Assembly (NCBI GenBank): GCA_963680875.1
Contig: OY804579.1
Span: 51,846,036-51,910,035, forward strand
Reading direction: 5' to 3'
From: Bathymodiolus brooksi
Taxonomy: Eukaryota; Mollusca; Bivalvia; Mytilida; Modiolidae
Length of the DNA: 64,000 nt
Shown: positions 37,971 through 48,659 of the stretch, in pieces
How the letters are laid out: every line of letters starts with the position of its first letter
How positions within the stretch are numbered: position 1 is the first letter of the stretch
The notes under the pieces: generated by a model
The model's database searches: none
Told to the model about the DNA's origin: nothing
Seen by the model: the letters and a program-made list of their open reading frames with translations, nothing else
Translations under genes and position numbers: made by a program

Positions 37971-39461
37971 AATTTAATAAAGAATATGTATAATAATACA
38001 GAACTCTGTGTAAAGACAGACAACGATACTATGACAGAAAACTTCACCTCAAACATAGGTGTCCGGCAAGTAGATAATCTGAACCCTACTTTATTTAAGA
38101 TTTTTATAAATGATCTTATTGACTCCTGAACCCTACTTTAATTAAGATTTTTATAAATGATCTTATTGACTCCTTTGACGAGTCGTGCAAACCCGCTATT
38201 TTAAATACTTTAAAATTGAACTGCTTATTATATGCAGATGATCTAGTAATAATGTCAGAAACAGCTGACGGTTTGCAGATGTGTATTGATAAATTGTATA
38301 ATTACTGCACAAAATGGGGTCTCCAAATAAATATGAAAAAGACCAAATCAGTTGTATTTAAAATATTACAGGAAAATTCCACGATAAAATATTTAATGTA
38401 AATAATGTACCTATTGAAAGAGCAAAAGGGTATAAATATTTGGGAGTATATCTAAGATCAAGTGGAAGCTCTGCAGAAGCTAAAGAAGATTTGTATAAGA
38501 GGGGATTGAAAGCATTGTTTAAATCTAAAAAGAGTTTTAATTTATATAAACCGAAAATAAAAACACTTTTACACATAATTGACCACACTGTAAAACCAGT
38601 GCTATTATATGGGAGTGAAGTATGGGGAACATCAATGGTCAATAAAATAATAAAGAAGAGTGTTTTCTGTTTAATTTGAGTAAAAACATGAAACAAGAAA
38701 ATGTACATATTAAATTTTGCAAATTTTCTCTAGGTGTAGGCAAGAGAACAACAAATATAGCTGTTTTAAGGGAGCTGGGACGATATCCATTATTACTTGA
38801 AGTAATTTAAAATATATTCAGGTATTTTAAATATTTATTAAAATCTGAAGATGTTCTTTTATCCGAGGCCCTAAAGGTCTCTAAATCATTAAAATCATTG
38901 AACATAAATAGCTGGTATGGTAGTATAGAAAGCTTGATGCAGTACATTAATATAGATGTTAAAAAAGTTAAAAAATCTTTAATTTACAGCAAATTAAAAC
39001 CAAAATATAATTTTGTATGGAGATCTGAAATTTATGATGACAGAAATAATAAACAGGGGGGTAATAAATTAAGAACTTACAGACTATTTAAAGATAATAT
39101 TTCCTTAGAAAAATATTTACTAATACTAAATGAGGATGAAAGGAGGGTACTTACTAAGTTCAGAGTAAGTGCTCATAATCTAGAAATCGAAAAAGGAAGA
39201 TATATAGGAGTAAAAACAGAAGATAGAATTTGTAAATTATGTAACACTGGGGTTGAAGATGAAACCCATTTTCTTCTTCAGTGTCCTGTTTTAGAAAACA
39301 AGAGAACCCAAATTATTAATAATATTAAAAATATGAATACAAATTTCAATAATCTGCCAAATAAATCAAAATTAATATGGTTCATGTCATCAGAAGATAA
39401 TTTTATAATTAAGAACACTAGTTCACTACTATGTTCTTTATTTAAAAAAAAAGAGATTTAG
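37971..39461 (+). pseudogene. LINE reverse transcriptase, 3' part with C-terminal zinc knuckle
   Basis: Continues the frame cut at 34,583: NLIKNMYNNTELCVK, then GVRQVDNLNPTLFKIFINDL (motif B region, with V where G is usual). A 47-bp tandem duplication (38,079-38,173) disrupts the frame. Then come LLYADDLVIMSE (motif C, YADD), KGYKYLGVYLRSSGS, KPVLLYGSEVWG and, in the final 187-codon ORF (38,898-39,461), CKLCNTGVEDETHFLLQCP, a CCHC-type knuckle usual at the C-terminus of this LINE group. Several stops and frameshifts make it inactive. It belongs to the APE-type LINEs and is distinct from the copy at 50,391. Confidence 0.9.
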
Positions 39462-39469
39462 TTCTCAAA

Positions 39470-40000
39470 GGAAATTAAGATAGATTAAAAAATACAAAAT
39501 AAAAATAATAATATTTAATAATAAATAAAATATTAATAATATTAATGAAATATTGTTCATAAAAATGCTATATGTATACTATAACTATACTGAATATGAG
39601 TCACTGGTGGTTCTCCCATACTAATATTAATAAAATATTACAGTTATACATGGTGTGCAAGTAAATATCTGGAAATTATGCAAGATCACCATGCAGGGTC
39701 AGATTTTATTATTGTATTTATTCATTTGTTATGTTGTCCTTCTTTCTTTCTTTGTTGTAAAACCAATCAAACCAATCAATATGAAATCAAATGTATGTAA
39801 TTCACTTAATTGTTCTGCTCAATATATTGACAATAAAAGATTTGTATCGTATAAACCGTTGTGCAAACACGAGTCGGACAACCTTTGATGCCGAGGAAAA
39901 CTTCTTATTTCGATCAAACGTGCAATGAATTCATCTCGGATTGAGTTGTTATGGCTTGTTTGGGACCAAAGCCGATCAAAGTATTATTTAAGGACCAAGT
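39470..40000. other. LINE 3' region and flank, no gene
   Basis: AT-rich 3' tail with AATATTAATAAAATATTA patches and AATAAAAG near 39,833. The end of the LINE copy is not sharply defined. Confidence 0.5.
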
Positions 40001-40496
40001 TCCAGGACATCTTCGCTAGCCAAGGGTTACGATCCGATCTACTCATCTTCACCCTTGGCATTGTTAAGACGGATTTTCGTAATTCCCGCACACTGCCACC
40101 TGCTGGATTCTGACAGTTACGCCCCTTGTAATGATGTCATTTTCAGCCAATTGACGCAAGGCTTTCATTTCCTTTCGTTTGAATGCCCTGAAAATTGACT
40201 CGAGATTATAATATGGCTGATTTTCAAGCGAAGATTTGTGAAAAATTTAATATAAAATCATTGACAGACAATCAGAGCAAATCTATAACGGCTATTATAG
40301 ATGGAAAAGATGTCTTTGTTGGCACGAAGACGGGAAGTGTAAAGCACGTTCTGATTGGTTGCAGCTACCACTAGCTGCCTTACATATAAACCGTCACCGT
40401 GTGACCTCGAAAATCCGTCTAACGATGCCAAGGGTGAAGATGAGTAGAGTGGATCGTAACCCTTGGCTAGCGAAGATGGTTCCAGGATGGAATTGA
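40001..40496. mobile_element. Fold-back module with ~80-bp inverted arms
   Basis: Left arm 40,001-40,079 (GCTAGCCAAGGGTTACGATC, CATCTTCACCCTTGGCATTG, AAGACGGATTTTCG) and right arm 40,408-40,496 are inverted copies at roughly 90%. The ~330-bp interior contains the truncated helicase start. Could be a foldback transposon or an inverted duplication. Confidence 0.8.
40213..40374 (+). pseudogene. Truncated 5' end of a RecQ-like helicase gene
   Basis: ATG at 40,213 opens 53 codons. Residues 1-42 read as a DExH/RecQ-type helicase start: EKFNIKSLTDNQSKSITAII (Q-motif-like region), then DGKDVFVGTKTGS, the beginning of Walker A (usually GTGKS or GSGKS). Straight after TGS the sequence diverges (VKHVLIGC) to a stop, so the gene is cut inside motif I. 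The cut lies in the interior of the fold-back module. RecQ-like copies of this kind are, from memory, multiplied in molluscs and cnidarians. No activity possible. Confidence 0.7.
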
Positions 40497-40508
40497 TAAA
40501 CCACAAAA

Positions 40509-40752
40509 ATGCCGAAACGTATGCTATCACCCAACGCACCAGCAGCAAAGAAGACCAAGTACTTTGCCAAGTTCCAGAATGCCTGGAAGTCCGAATTCAA
40601 GTGATGCCAGGCTAGCAGTAAAGGTCCAGTCTTCTCAGTGTTAAGATAAACAATACAACAGAGTGTCATCAGTACAAACCTGATACAGATGTGGTGAAAG
40701 CAGCAAAGAAGGCTTGTACCTCCTACTTGAACCAGTGTGCCAGTGCCAAGTA
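40509..40752 (+). pseudogene. Broken N-terminus of a zinc-finger/hAT-type protein
   Basis: ATG at 40,509 gives MPKRMLSPNAPAAKKTKYFA, then KFQNAWKSEFK and TGA at 40,602. In frame after the stop comes CQASSKGPVFSV, so TGA probably replaced the TGG of the usual KFxxxWxxEFxW pattern that precedes a TTF/BED-like zinc finger. A second frame ends at TAG 40,750 with DVVKAAKKACTSYLNQCASA. Looks like the 5' piece of a transposase-related gene; decayed. Confidence 0.5.
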
Positions 40753-41063
40753 GACTGATGCTTAATGACTTTTATATATGTTCAATTTTGTGACTTCTCT
40801 AAGTTTACTTTCTTTCACTTACTGTGATTATATCTGTGACTTTTTAAGGGTAAATTCTGTGACTACATGTGATGAATAGTGACTTTTTAATTTTAGTGCT
40901 CTATGACTTTATTGTTCAGAACATTCTGTCTTCATTGTTATTGCTTTGTTATAACCTTATGATTATGAATGATCATGAATAAATTCTAAATACAGTTTTT
41001 ATCCTTCATTCATCATATGAAACACTACTTAAGACAGAAATGTAAACAAATACGGGGCCGTAG

Positions 41064-42369
41064 CTATAATCCGACAGTCGGATAGTCCGACGGTCCGATA
41101 GTCCGACGGTCCGATAGTCCGACAGTCCGATAGTCCGACAAATGCTTTAAACTGATGAATGTTTTGAAAAATAATTTGGCCAAAAATGATATATTCGTAA
41201 TTTCAGGATATGGGTCATTCATTTTTATATACGCCCGTCAACATACGGGCTTATTATGGCATACCGTTGTACGTCCGTCCGTCCACGCCTCGTACGATAA
41301 CATCTCTCACTTGTTCCCCCTTTTACTGATAGGTCACGTCTTGACATACATTGTATTGATAAAAGAGGGCGGAAGTGAGAGGTGTGATTTTATGGTATAT
41401 ACAATTAATTGGCTTAAAAAATGCAGCATATTAATTACTGTTCTCACACTGAGCAACTGACCTTCAATTGTCACAAAAGAGGGGGGGGGGGGCGTATCAT
41501 GGAACAGTTGTTTATTTTGTCATATTCCGATGCTGTTTCTTTCCGTGGTATAAGGGGTCACTTAGGGACAATTCCTTCAATCGTAACTTTTTATATATGC
41601 GCTTGTCGTAGAAGGGTCACCCGTCGGAATCCCAGGGAATAAAAATAGGACCAACTTGTCGTCGGAAGAGACAGAAAAACATGTTCCAGTGTTAAATCGT
41701 TGCCGATGTTGACCCATCCCAGAGTCCCCTCTTTCTGATTTTTTGCTTACAAACTTTTCTCATCCTGAATATGACTGAAATATTGCTTGCTGGACCATAA
41801 GCAATCAATCAATCAATCAATTTCGCACACATTATTGTATCCAGCTATATTGATGTGTCGACATTGCTTTTTAACATGATAAATATTCCATGATAAAGGG
41901 TGGGGGACACTGGTACGCTCTCCTTTTGGCTTTTCCTTTTTTTTTGTATTCATTTATTTCATCTTTCTTTTTAATCGTGACTTTTCTTGGCTGGAATCGG
42001 CTACACGCTACTTGAATAAAGCCTGAAGTAGTCGCTACTAAAAAATATACGGGATACTTACACTACCGGTTCATCACGACTGGATCCAGGTTTTTATGGA
42101 GTCTGCGTTGTTCATATATGTGTTTTTTTAGCTTTTTGTGTGGCCCTGCCAATTGTTTGTCCGTCTATGATATCGTGTTTCCGATGTTCTGGATCTTTCT
42201 TTGGTGAGTAAACGGTTCTGTTTCTGGCCCCATATTACACATGTTATAGTGTTAACTTTCAAAGAAATATAGCATTTGTCGGACTATCGGACTGTCAGAC
42301 TATCGGACTGTCAGACTATCGGACCGTCAGACTATCGGACTGTCGGACTATCGGACTGTCGGATTATAG
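41064..42369. mobile_element. 1.3-kb element with GTCCGAC-repeat inverted termini
   Basis: Left end 41,064-41,145 is CTATAATCCGACAGTCGG followed by 16-bp subrepeats (AGTCCGACGGTCCGAT) ending GACAAATGC. Right end 42,272-42,369 is the inverse (GCATTTGTCGGACTATCGG ... GTCGGATTATAG). The ends therefore carry tandem subrepeats inside inverted repeats. The interior has no transposase, so it is non-autonomous. The target duplication is unclear. Confidence 0.85.
41228..41330 (+). repeat. Hairpin + GTCCGTCC leader repeat
   Basis: ACGCCCGTCAACATACGGGC forms a small hairpin followed by TTATTATGGCATACCGTTG and TACGTCCGTCCGTCC. The same architecture is at 31,097 and 59,888. Dispersed-repeat leader; no gene. 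Confidence 0.55.
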
Positions 42370-42568
42370 GTCGGACCTCAAACAATACATATTGAAATGA
42401 AATGGGATGCAGTTGGCTCAATACTGAAACAAGCAAAAGGAAAACATCAATAAACAATAAAAACATGCATCAAATACGTTGATAAAAAATCTCCAGTTAT
42501 GAGACCAAATCTCCAGCCAAAAATTTGCAAATCTCCAGTTATAGCATAGCAACTCTATCACATGTATG

Positions 42569-42575
42569 CTCACTC
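42569..42575 (+). repeat. Target-site duplication CTCACTC, right copy
   Basis: Pairs with 34,049-34,055 and marks the right edge of insertion X. The Tc1 transposase frame restarts directly from it. Confidence 0.85.
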
Positions 42576-43080
42576 GTGCACGTCACGCACGTCGTATGGC
42601 TTGGTTGGCGGCACATGGTCCCAGACAATTTCCAATGAGGCAATGGAGACGGGTCTTTTTCACAGATGAGTCGCGGTTCACTCTTTTTCGTCCGGACGGT
42701 CAACGTCGTGGGGAACGCTTTGCCGACGCTTGCGTTCTTGAGAGGGATAGGTTTGGGGGTGGCTCGGTTATGGTCTGGGGAGGGATATCTCACTGGTTAA
42801 AGTCGCTGTTGATTGTGATAACCGGTAATTTAACAGGTGTAAGATATAGGGATGAAATCCTCCGGCCGGTTGCAGTTCCATTTGTGCAACAGCATCACCT
42901 AATTTTCCAGCAGGATAATGCCCGGCCCCATGTAGCCAGAGTGTCAAGATTTTCTCGCCAATCATAACATTAACCCACTCGATTGGCCTCCATACAGTCC
43001 AGATTTGTCCCCAATGGAACATCTGTGGGACAAAATGGACAGGAGAGTAAGGGGGCGTCGGAATCTAATGAAATTTTAAA
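42576..43080 (+). pseudogene. Tc1-like transposase, catalytic half (DD34E)
   Basis: Frame begins RARHARRMAWLAAHGPRQF. The catalytic residues are present: D in FFTDESRF (42,665), D in FQQDNARPH (42,914) and E in SPMEHLWDKM (43,017), with 34-codon spacing between the second D and E, the Tc1 signature. A one-base frameshift near 42,945 (after HVAR) separates the last part (DFLANHNINPLDWPPYSPDL). The C-terminus stops early at about 43,080. Inactive by insertion X and two frameshifts. Confidence 0.92.
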
Positions 43081-43199
43081 AACTTGTTGATTAAATTTGT
43101 GTTTTAATCCTTATATATTAATATTGAAAAAAAAACATTCGAATAAATAATATCAAATCACCTAATATATTGACCCTGCGTTTCTTTTTCCTACAGTAT

Positions 43200-44300
43200 A
43201 TAATATTGATAAGATGTCAGAAAATATGATGCATTTTTAGATAAATTATTAAGAATACATATATATTCAATGTTTACATTTAGGGGCGTAAACATGTATC
43301 ACAATGGCACTTTGTTATGATTCCTTTTCAAAATTGATCTGCCTCCATGTTTAATCACTCAAACACACCTTCAACTAATTCAATTTCAAGGTCAACAAAC
43401 AATCATGTGATTATGAATATCACAGTCAAGAAAATGTTTAAACCTATTCTTTGGTGTGATTATAGATGTGTTACAAATGTATAATACAAATTCCTACAAT
43501 AGAATTTCTTTTTTTATATGAGAATAAATATTATAGACAGGTATAATCTATTATGTATTATTTATTCCCAAATACTAACATAACTATAATATTATTTCCT
43601 AAATGAACAAATATTATAGGGAACAAATATATGTTGACAGACTCATATAAAGTTGAAGCATTTTCACTTTTTGTTTTACTCATTAATTTGTATTACATAC
43701 ATGACCCCCTTTTTTTTGCATGCAATCTTAGAAACAGCATTAACACACATGCGAAGTGAAAAAGTTAGGACAATACTTACAATTTTTTGTGAAAAGGGCA
43801 ACAGGTCCTCAATAAAATGAAATATATATAAAATATATATTCAAATCAATTAGAAAACTTAAGTAAAATAAGAATCAAGTAAATTATTCTTATTGTAAAT
43901 ATTCACACAAAAATATACTACAATTAGAAAATTAACCTTATGACCAATGGACAAAAGTGAGTAGAAATCAGAGTACTCACATTGGAAAGTTCAAGTCAAT
44001 CAAGTCAGCCATGTAATAAAATTAGAACATCGTTAATCTACATAAAACAAAATGTAAATTATTATTATCATTATTAATTTGTTAAAAATATTAATAATGA
44101 ACTTGTCCACATTCGTAAACAACTAATTATTAGACAAAAACACATTTATTAAAATTAATATATATAAATATCTTTTATTTACTGCCATCTAAATTTTCAC
44201 GATAACTTGTTAAGACTATGGCGTTTTCTTTTAAACATTCAAAATGAAAAGACAGTTTGTTACACTCTCATTCATTATTTAAAACTTTATTGATCACAGA
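43200..44300. other. AT-rich sequence, no gene seen
   Basis: Low-complexity AT-rich DNA right of the Tc1 element, with traces of AATATTAT repeats (43,540-43,625). No ORF or RNA gene supported. Confidence 0.55.
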
Positions 44301-44304
44301 TTTG

Positions 44305-44578
44305 ATTTGATTGATTTATTTTGTTTAACGCCACTTTCAGCAATATGTCAGCTATATCATGGCGACCAGTTTTAGTGGTGGAAGAAGCCGGAGTACCCGG
44401 AGAGAACCACCGAACATGGGCAAGTAACTGGTAAACTTTATCACTTGCGGCTGGGAGCGGAGTGCAGCCTTTTTTGTAATTTACAAAGCCGAGCGCGAAC
44501 CCACGCCGTATTGGTGATAGGCTTATATGAGTTGTTAGGTAATCCTACTACCTAACTCGTTGAGCCACCCGGACCCTA
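44305..44578 (-). mobile_element. SINE, full-length, minus orientation
   Basis: Reading its own strand: GGGTGGCTCAACGAGTTAGG (A box), GCGTGGGTTCGCGCTCGG (B box), body with GGTTCTCTCCGGGTACTCCG and CTGACATATTGCTGAAAG, and an (ATCA)-type tail. Same subfamily as 26,980-27,256: both share a ~50-bp insert containing TTGTAAATTACAAAAAAGG that other copies lack. Confidence 0.88.
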
Positions 44579-44689
44579 TAGATCACAGCTATCCCAGTAC
44601 CCTTGAGATACTACAAGCTTCATATCTTATGTTTCGCTTGTCGTAATCACAACCCAGTTGCTATAAACGTACCAGACCAACACATGTTT

Positions 44690-44850
44690 ATGTGTAGCTC
44701 ACTGAAACAACAGTCCGAGTCAACCAGTCTTTGCACTTTCTCCTTAATGCTGCGTCCTTAGCAGAGACGCAAAACAAAACACCAATCTTATAGTCTTTGG
44801 TGTGAACCGATATTGGTTTAAACCCACGATCTACCGCACTCTTTTGTTTC
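44690..44850 (-). mobile_element. Second SINE-like family, copy 1
   Basis: Shares GTAGCTCACTGAAACAACAG, CAGTCTTT...CTCCT, ATGCTGC...CTTAG and AAACCCACGATCTACCGCAC with 60,218-60,405. The reverse complement GTGCGGTAGATCGTGGGTTT resembles a pol III B box. A minus-strand 74-codon ORF here is a by-product. Confidence 0.65.
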
Positions 44851-45257
44851 AATGTTTCATTCATAAGACTAAAATTAAATGTTAGCATCTGATTATTTAT
44901 ATCCAAGACCATTCTTGTGAAACGAAATTACATATTAACCTATATATGTATTTGTAACACTAAGCTTTAATTAATAAGAAATGATATGGATATAATAAAA
45001 ATAAACACGTAGATACACAAAAATGTAAAACATCTAGTGCGCAGGATGCGGTTTTTTTTTGGAATAAACTTCATCAGGTATGCTCAAAACCAAAATATTT
45101 GAAAACCAAATAACAAATAACTGCCATCTCTTAGCCTTGCTATATCTTAGCAACTCTCCATAATTTGTCAGTCAATCGTTGACCCATCCCTTCCCTCATT
45201 CCCATGTCATTCAACAAAGTGTTTAATTCTTTATCATTTTGTTTTGTGTACTTGGTG

Positions 45258-45489
45258 CACAGGCGCTCGTGGCACGGACCACCCCCCTATATAGATGTAT
45301 TATTAGTATCTATATAGGGTTGACACATGCAATTTGATGTTAACATAAGATTGTATGAATATTGACACGAACAAGTTAAAATAAGGAAAAAGAGAAGAAA
45401 TAATAAAGAAATAAAGAAATTTTATTGAAAATAAATTTGTAAACAGAAAGTTAGAAAAAGGGGGGTGGTCCGTGCCACGAGCGCCTGTG
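45258..45489. mobile_element. hAT-type MITE, 232 bp, perfect 30-bp TIRs
   Basis: Termini CACAGGCGCTCGTGGCACGG ... and exact inverse, 30 bp, at 45,258-45,287 and 45,460-45,489. The 8-bp direct repeat ACTTGGTG flanks both ends. The interior is AT-rich with no ORF. Perfect TIRs and duplication indicate recent movement. A diverged, left-truncated relative is at 55,984-56,187. Confidence 0.95.
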
Positions 45490-45756
45490 ACTTGGTGTTG
45501 CTTTACAAACCATTTCAGACGTTTTTATATATATATATAAATTGGGTTAATTACGGGGTCCTTGTATATGAAACCTTGTTCCGGGGTTTCACTTTTACCC
45601 CTTAATTATATATATATATCCATTATATATAGCACCTGCAAGTTAAAAATATTATATATAGGTCCCATAAATGTTATGTTTAGTTACTATTTTTATAAAA
45701 ATTGTTGTACTTTTTTTCCAACATTTTACAACCACAGCTGGTACTTTGTACTTGGG

Positions 45757-45890
45757 TCACGGGCTGCGTTACGTAAATAAATAATAAATATCCGGGAAAA
45801 AAAATCCAAATACATGTATCACTCCCTGAGTGATATTAGATTTTTCTAATATATATAAATTATTTACGTAACGCAGTGCCTGTGCTTGGA
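45757..45890. repeat. Inverted repeat GCTGCGTTACGTAAATAA
   Basis: Arms near 45,757-45,783 (GTCACGGGCTGCGTTACGTA) and 45,862-45,889 (TTTACGTAACGCAGTGCCTG) are inverted around ~80 bp. Palindromic MITE remnant; no ORF. Confidence 0.65.
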
Positions 45891-46084
45891 TATAAAGCAA
45901 CTGTATCAAAGAAAAATAGTAAACAAAACAAGGATTCATACGATCATAATATTTAGAAAAAACTGATGTCAACAAAAACAGAAATACAAACACACACTTT
46001 GAGGAATAATAATACTTGTTAGGAGTTCTCTTGTTCTAAAACGATGAACTGGTGAAAATGTCCAACTAAAATCATTTTTGAATA

Positions 46085-48646
46085 CAGTGCTCCCGTGGCG
46101 TAGCTGCATTAAAGCAGTGTAAGCAGCTTACAAATACTTTCAAAAAAAATTAGTTTGGGGTTATTTTGTCCAAATCCAGACTGAACTCCCTCATTTGGTT
46201 GTGTTTTAGTTTATATCCACCCCGCTAATTTCCCCCGGAAGTATATCTGGTCAATTCCGACAATTACTTAATTCATAATGATTGCATATTAGTCCAGCGT
46301 TCATTTGCACTGTATTTAATACTAATCTTGAACTTTATATTTACATCTAAATTAATTCAAATCTCAGTAACGCACGTGCTACTTGAAGATCATACAGTCT
46401 TTATACACATCACTTTCCTGAAAGTTCATAGAACTTGATTAATTAGTAAACTACGATTTATAATATGAAGAGAAGTAGTTCATCGGAGGAACAAAGTAGG
46501 GGTCCCGGACAAAGTAAATTGTCACAGTTTTTCTCTGAACGGTAAACAGAGTCAATAAAAAACCTAAGTGTGGAGCTTTCACATGGTTCTGGTACATGTT
46601 TGCCACAAGAAAGCAAAGGTAGTGGTACACTCAGCGGCTCCAAAGCAGAGACAAATGATGATGCAGTCAGTACTTCTAGATCTAAATCAATTCAGCCAAA
46701 TAATTCAGATCTGGCCTTTGACAAGTCAAACGTTGACGACCAACAAAAGTTGTTTTTGCTGAAAAATAAATGGGATATTCCATCGTCGTTTGTTTTTCCT
46801 CTGACAGATATTCGTGGGACCAAAAGGCGCTTTAATCGGTCCTGGCTTGAAAAGTATCAGTGCCTGAGATATTCAGTCAGAAAATGGAGTTTTTTGTTTA
46901 TGTTGTGTTTTGTTCAATAGTTCTGAGCATGCATTTGTCACGTAAGAATTCTGTAAATGACTGGGCAAATTTGGGTACCCTAATAAAGCGCCACTTGGGT
47001 CAACCTGGACACAGCAGGTCTTGAAATGAGTGAAAACTTTATGTCTATCGCGGAGGGCCAAAAGGACGATGTAATGTCAATGTTAAGCAGTGCTTTTCAG
47101 GATAAAATCACAAGAAACAGGTCAATTCTTCACAGTATCCTTAAGACCATTTATCTACTGGTATGTGGAAAACAAAATATTACCTTACGCGGTCACACCG
47201 AAGAGAAAAGCAATTTCATAGCTCTTATTAACTACAGGGCTGAAACTGATCAAATTTTGGCTACTCATTTGCAAAACAGTCCCCCAAATGCAAGGTATCT
47301 ATCACCCACCATACAAAATGAACTGCTTGATATTTGTGGTAGACAGTTACAACAAGTTATTGTTTCAGAGTGTAAGGTTATGATGGGGCTGCAAATATGG
47401 CCGGTAAATTTTCTGGCGTTCGCACACGTATTCAAACCGAAATTCCTGAAGCCTATTATGTCCACCGCTATGCACATTGCCTGAATTTGGGTGTTGTCAA
47501 ATCTTGTCAGCTCCCAATTGTCCGCAATACAATTGATACTGTAAAAGATGTTTTCATATGCCTTTCATTATTCTTCGAAAAGAACAGGTAGGTTTAAAAC
47601 CATGTTACAACAGGCAGATGAAGAGCAATTAGATGCTCTTGATGGACGAAGAAAAATAAAAGATTGGTGCGAGACCCGATGGTCAAGTAGGGCAGACGCA
47701 CTTAACATATTCAAATCTGCGCGTGCATTAATAATTGATGACCTAGGGACTGGTGGTGATCGAAATGCTAAGCAATTAAAACTTGCCCTTCAGGATTTCG
47801 GCTTCATGGTTGCTCTTGTTGCTACTGAATGTGTGCTTCAATACAGTTTGGCATTATCCAACCTTTTACAAAGACCTTCAATTGACTTGGTAGAGGCTGC
47901 ATCTGAGGCTGAAACTGTTAATTCAAGCCTTCGAAAAATTAGACAGGATGACAATGTCTGGCAAGAGTTGTACCAGGACATAACAAATCTTGCCGAAAAG
48001 CAGAATGTATTACCGAGCAAACCGAGGACAGCTGGTAGGCAACAGCACAGAGACAATGTGCCTGCTGATACACCAGAAGAATACTGGCGACGATCAGTAT
48101 ACTATCCGTTGCTCGACCACATTGCCAATGAACTTGAGACAAGACTTGTAGTTCCCAAAGATCGGTTTCTGGTTCAATACCTCATCCCTTCAAAACTTGC
48201 CTCCCTTACACCCGAAAGAGAACTTCAGGTTTTTATGTCATTTGCAGGCGACCTGCCCAATAACAATTTTGCAGTCTATGAAGCAGAAATGGTAATGTGG
48301 AAATGTAAATGGCAAAATGTTACTGAGAAGCCGAGCACACTTATTGACACACTCGAGCATGCTAAACCCGAGTTGTATCCTAACATCCACAGAGCTGTAA
48401 AGGTTCTTTTGACTATGCCTGTAACCTCAGCTCCCGCAGAAAGGTCTTTTAGCGCTCTCAAAAGAATCAAAACGTATCTGCGATCTACGATGGTTGAGGA
48501 TAGACTAATGGTTTGTCCTTAATGCATGTCCATCCAGAGATTCCCCTGAACTTTGACCAGGCTATAAACACTTTTGCAGCAGATGGAAACAGGAGAATCC
48601 AGCTGATGTTTCCGTACTAAACACATATTAACATGCAATGGCCTGG
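46085..48646 (+). mobile_element. hAT transposon remnant (left end and coding part)
   Basis: CAGTGCTCCCGTGGCGTAGC at about 46,085 resembles a hAT terminal repeat (CAGTG...GGCGTAGC). The coding remnant follows, and the sequence is interrupted at 48,647 by the left copy of a 13-bp repeat marking LINE insertion. Its 3' flank should resume after 54,360. A matching right terminus was not found. Confidence 0.55.
46465..48620 (+). pseudogene. hAT transposase (ZMYM/DUF4371-like) with frameshifts
   Basis: ATG at 46,465. The N-terminus is Ser-rich; the run GGTAAACAG near 46,541 holds the first break. Next, NKWDIPSSFVFPLTDIRGTK and RSWLEKYQCLRYSV lead into a TTF-type zinc finger (NGVFCLCCVLFNSSEHAF, reached by frameshift near 46,880). 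The middle (47,026-47,400) holds a DUF4371-like region with ARYLSPTIQNELLDICG, then another shift. A 324-codon frame (47,548-48,522) carries DWCETRWSSRADAL and the hATC dimerisation segment PVTSAPAERSFSALKRIKTY. A last shift at about 48,505 leads to NGLSLMHVHPEIPLN and TAA at 48,618. At least four breaks: inactive. Confidence 0.9.
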
Positions 48647-48659
48647 ATATACCTCGTTT
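48647..48659 (+). repeat. 13-bp direct repeat ATATACCTCGTTT, left copy
   Basis: Identical to 54,348-54,360. The two copies bracket LINE-derived sequence, and the right copy directly follows a LINE-like 3' tail (AATAAAATATGTTTAAAATG), as expected of a target-site duplication. Confidence 0.8.

Larger units (their letters stand above)
34056..42568. mobile_element. 8.5-kb insertion X inside the Tc1, with 10-bp inverted termini
   Basis: Begins ATACATGTGA and ends TCACATGTAT (perfect 10-bp inverted repeats), flanked by the 7-bp duplication CTCACTC (8 with one mismatch). It holds nested elements: a LINE (34,461-39,461), a 3.4-kb insert with myosin exons inside that LINE, an inverted-repeat helicase module (40,001-40,496) and a 1.3-kb element with GTCCGAC-rich ends (41,064-42,369). 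Without the nested parts X itself is perhaps 2 kb. The superfamily is unresolved; 8-bp duplications occur in hAT, P, Zisupton and others. Confidence 0.75.
33412..43196 (+). mobile_element. Tc1/mariner-like transposon split by an 8.5-kb insertion
   Basis: Terminal inverted repeats CTGAAGGGAAAAAGAAACG at 33,412 and (reverse) CGTTTCTTTTTCCTACAG ending at 43,196, flanked by TA on both sides as for Tc1/mariner. Left part 33,412-34,055 and right part about 42,569-43,196 together make about 1.27 kb, the usual full Tc1 length. The transposase frame is continuous across the break. Everything between is later insertion. Confidence 0.9.

Noticed and set aside
42539..43022. Minus-strand ORFs of 84 codons
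   Set aside because: Antisense shadows of the Tc1 transposase.
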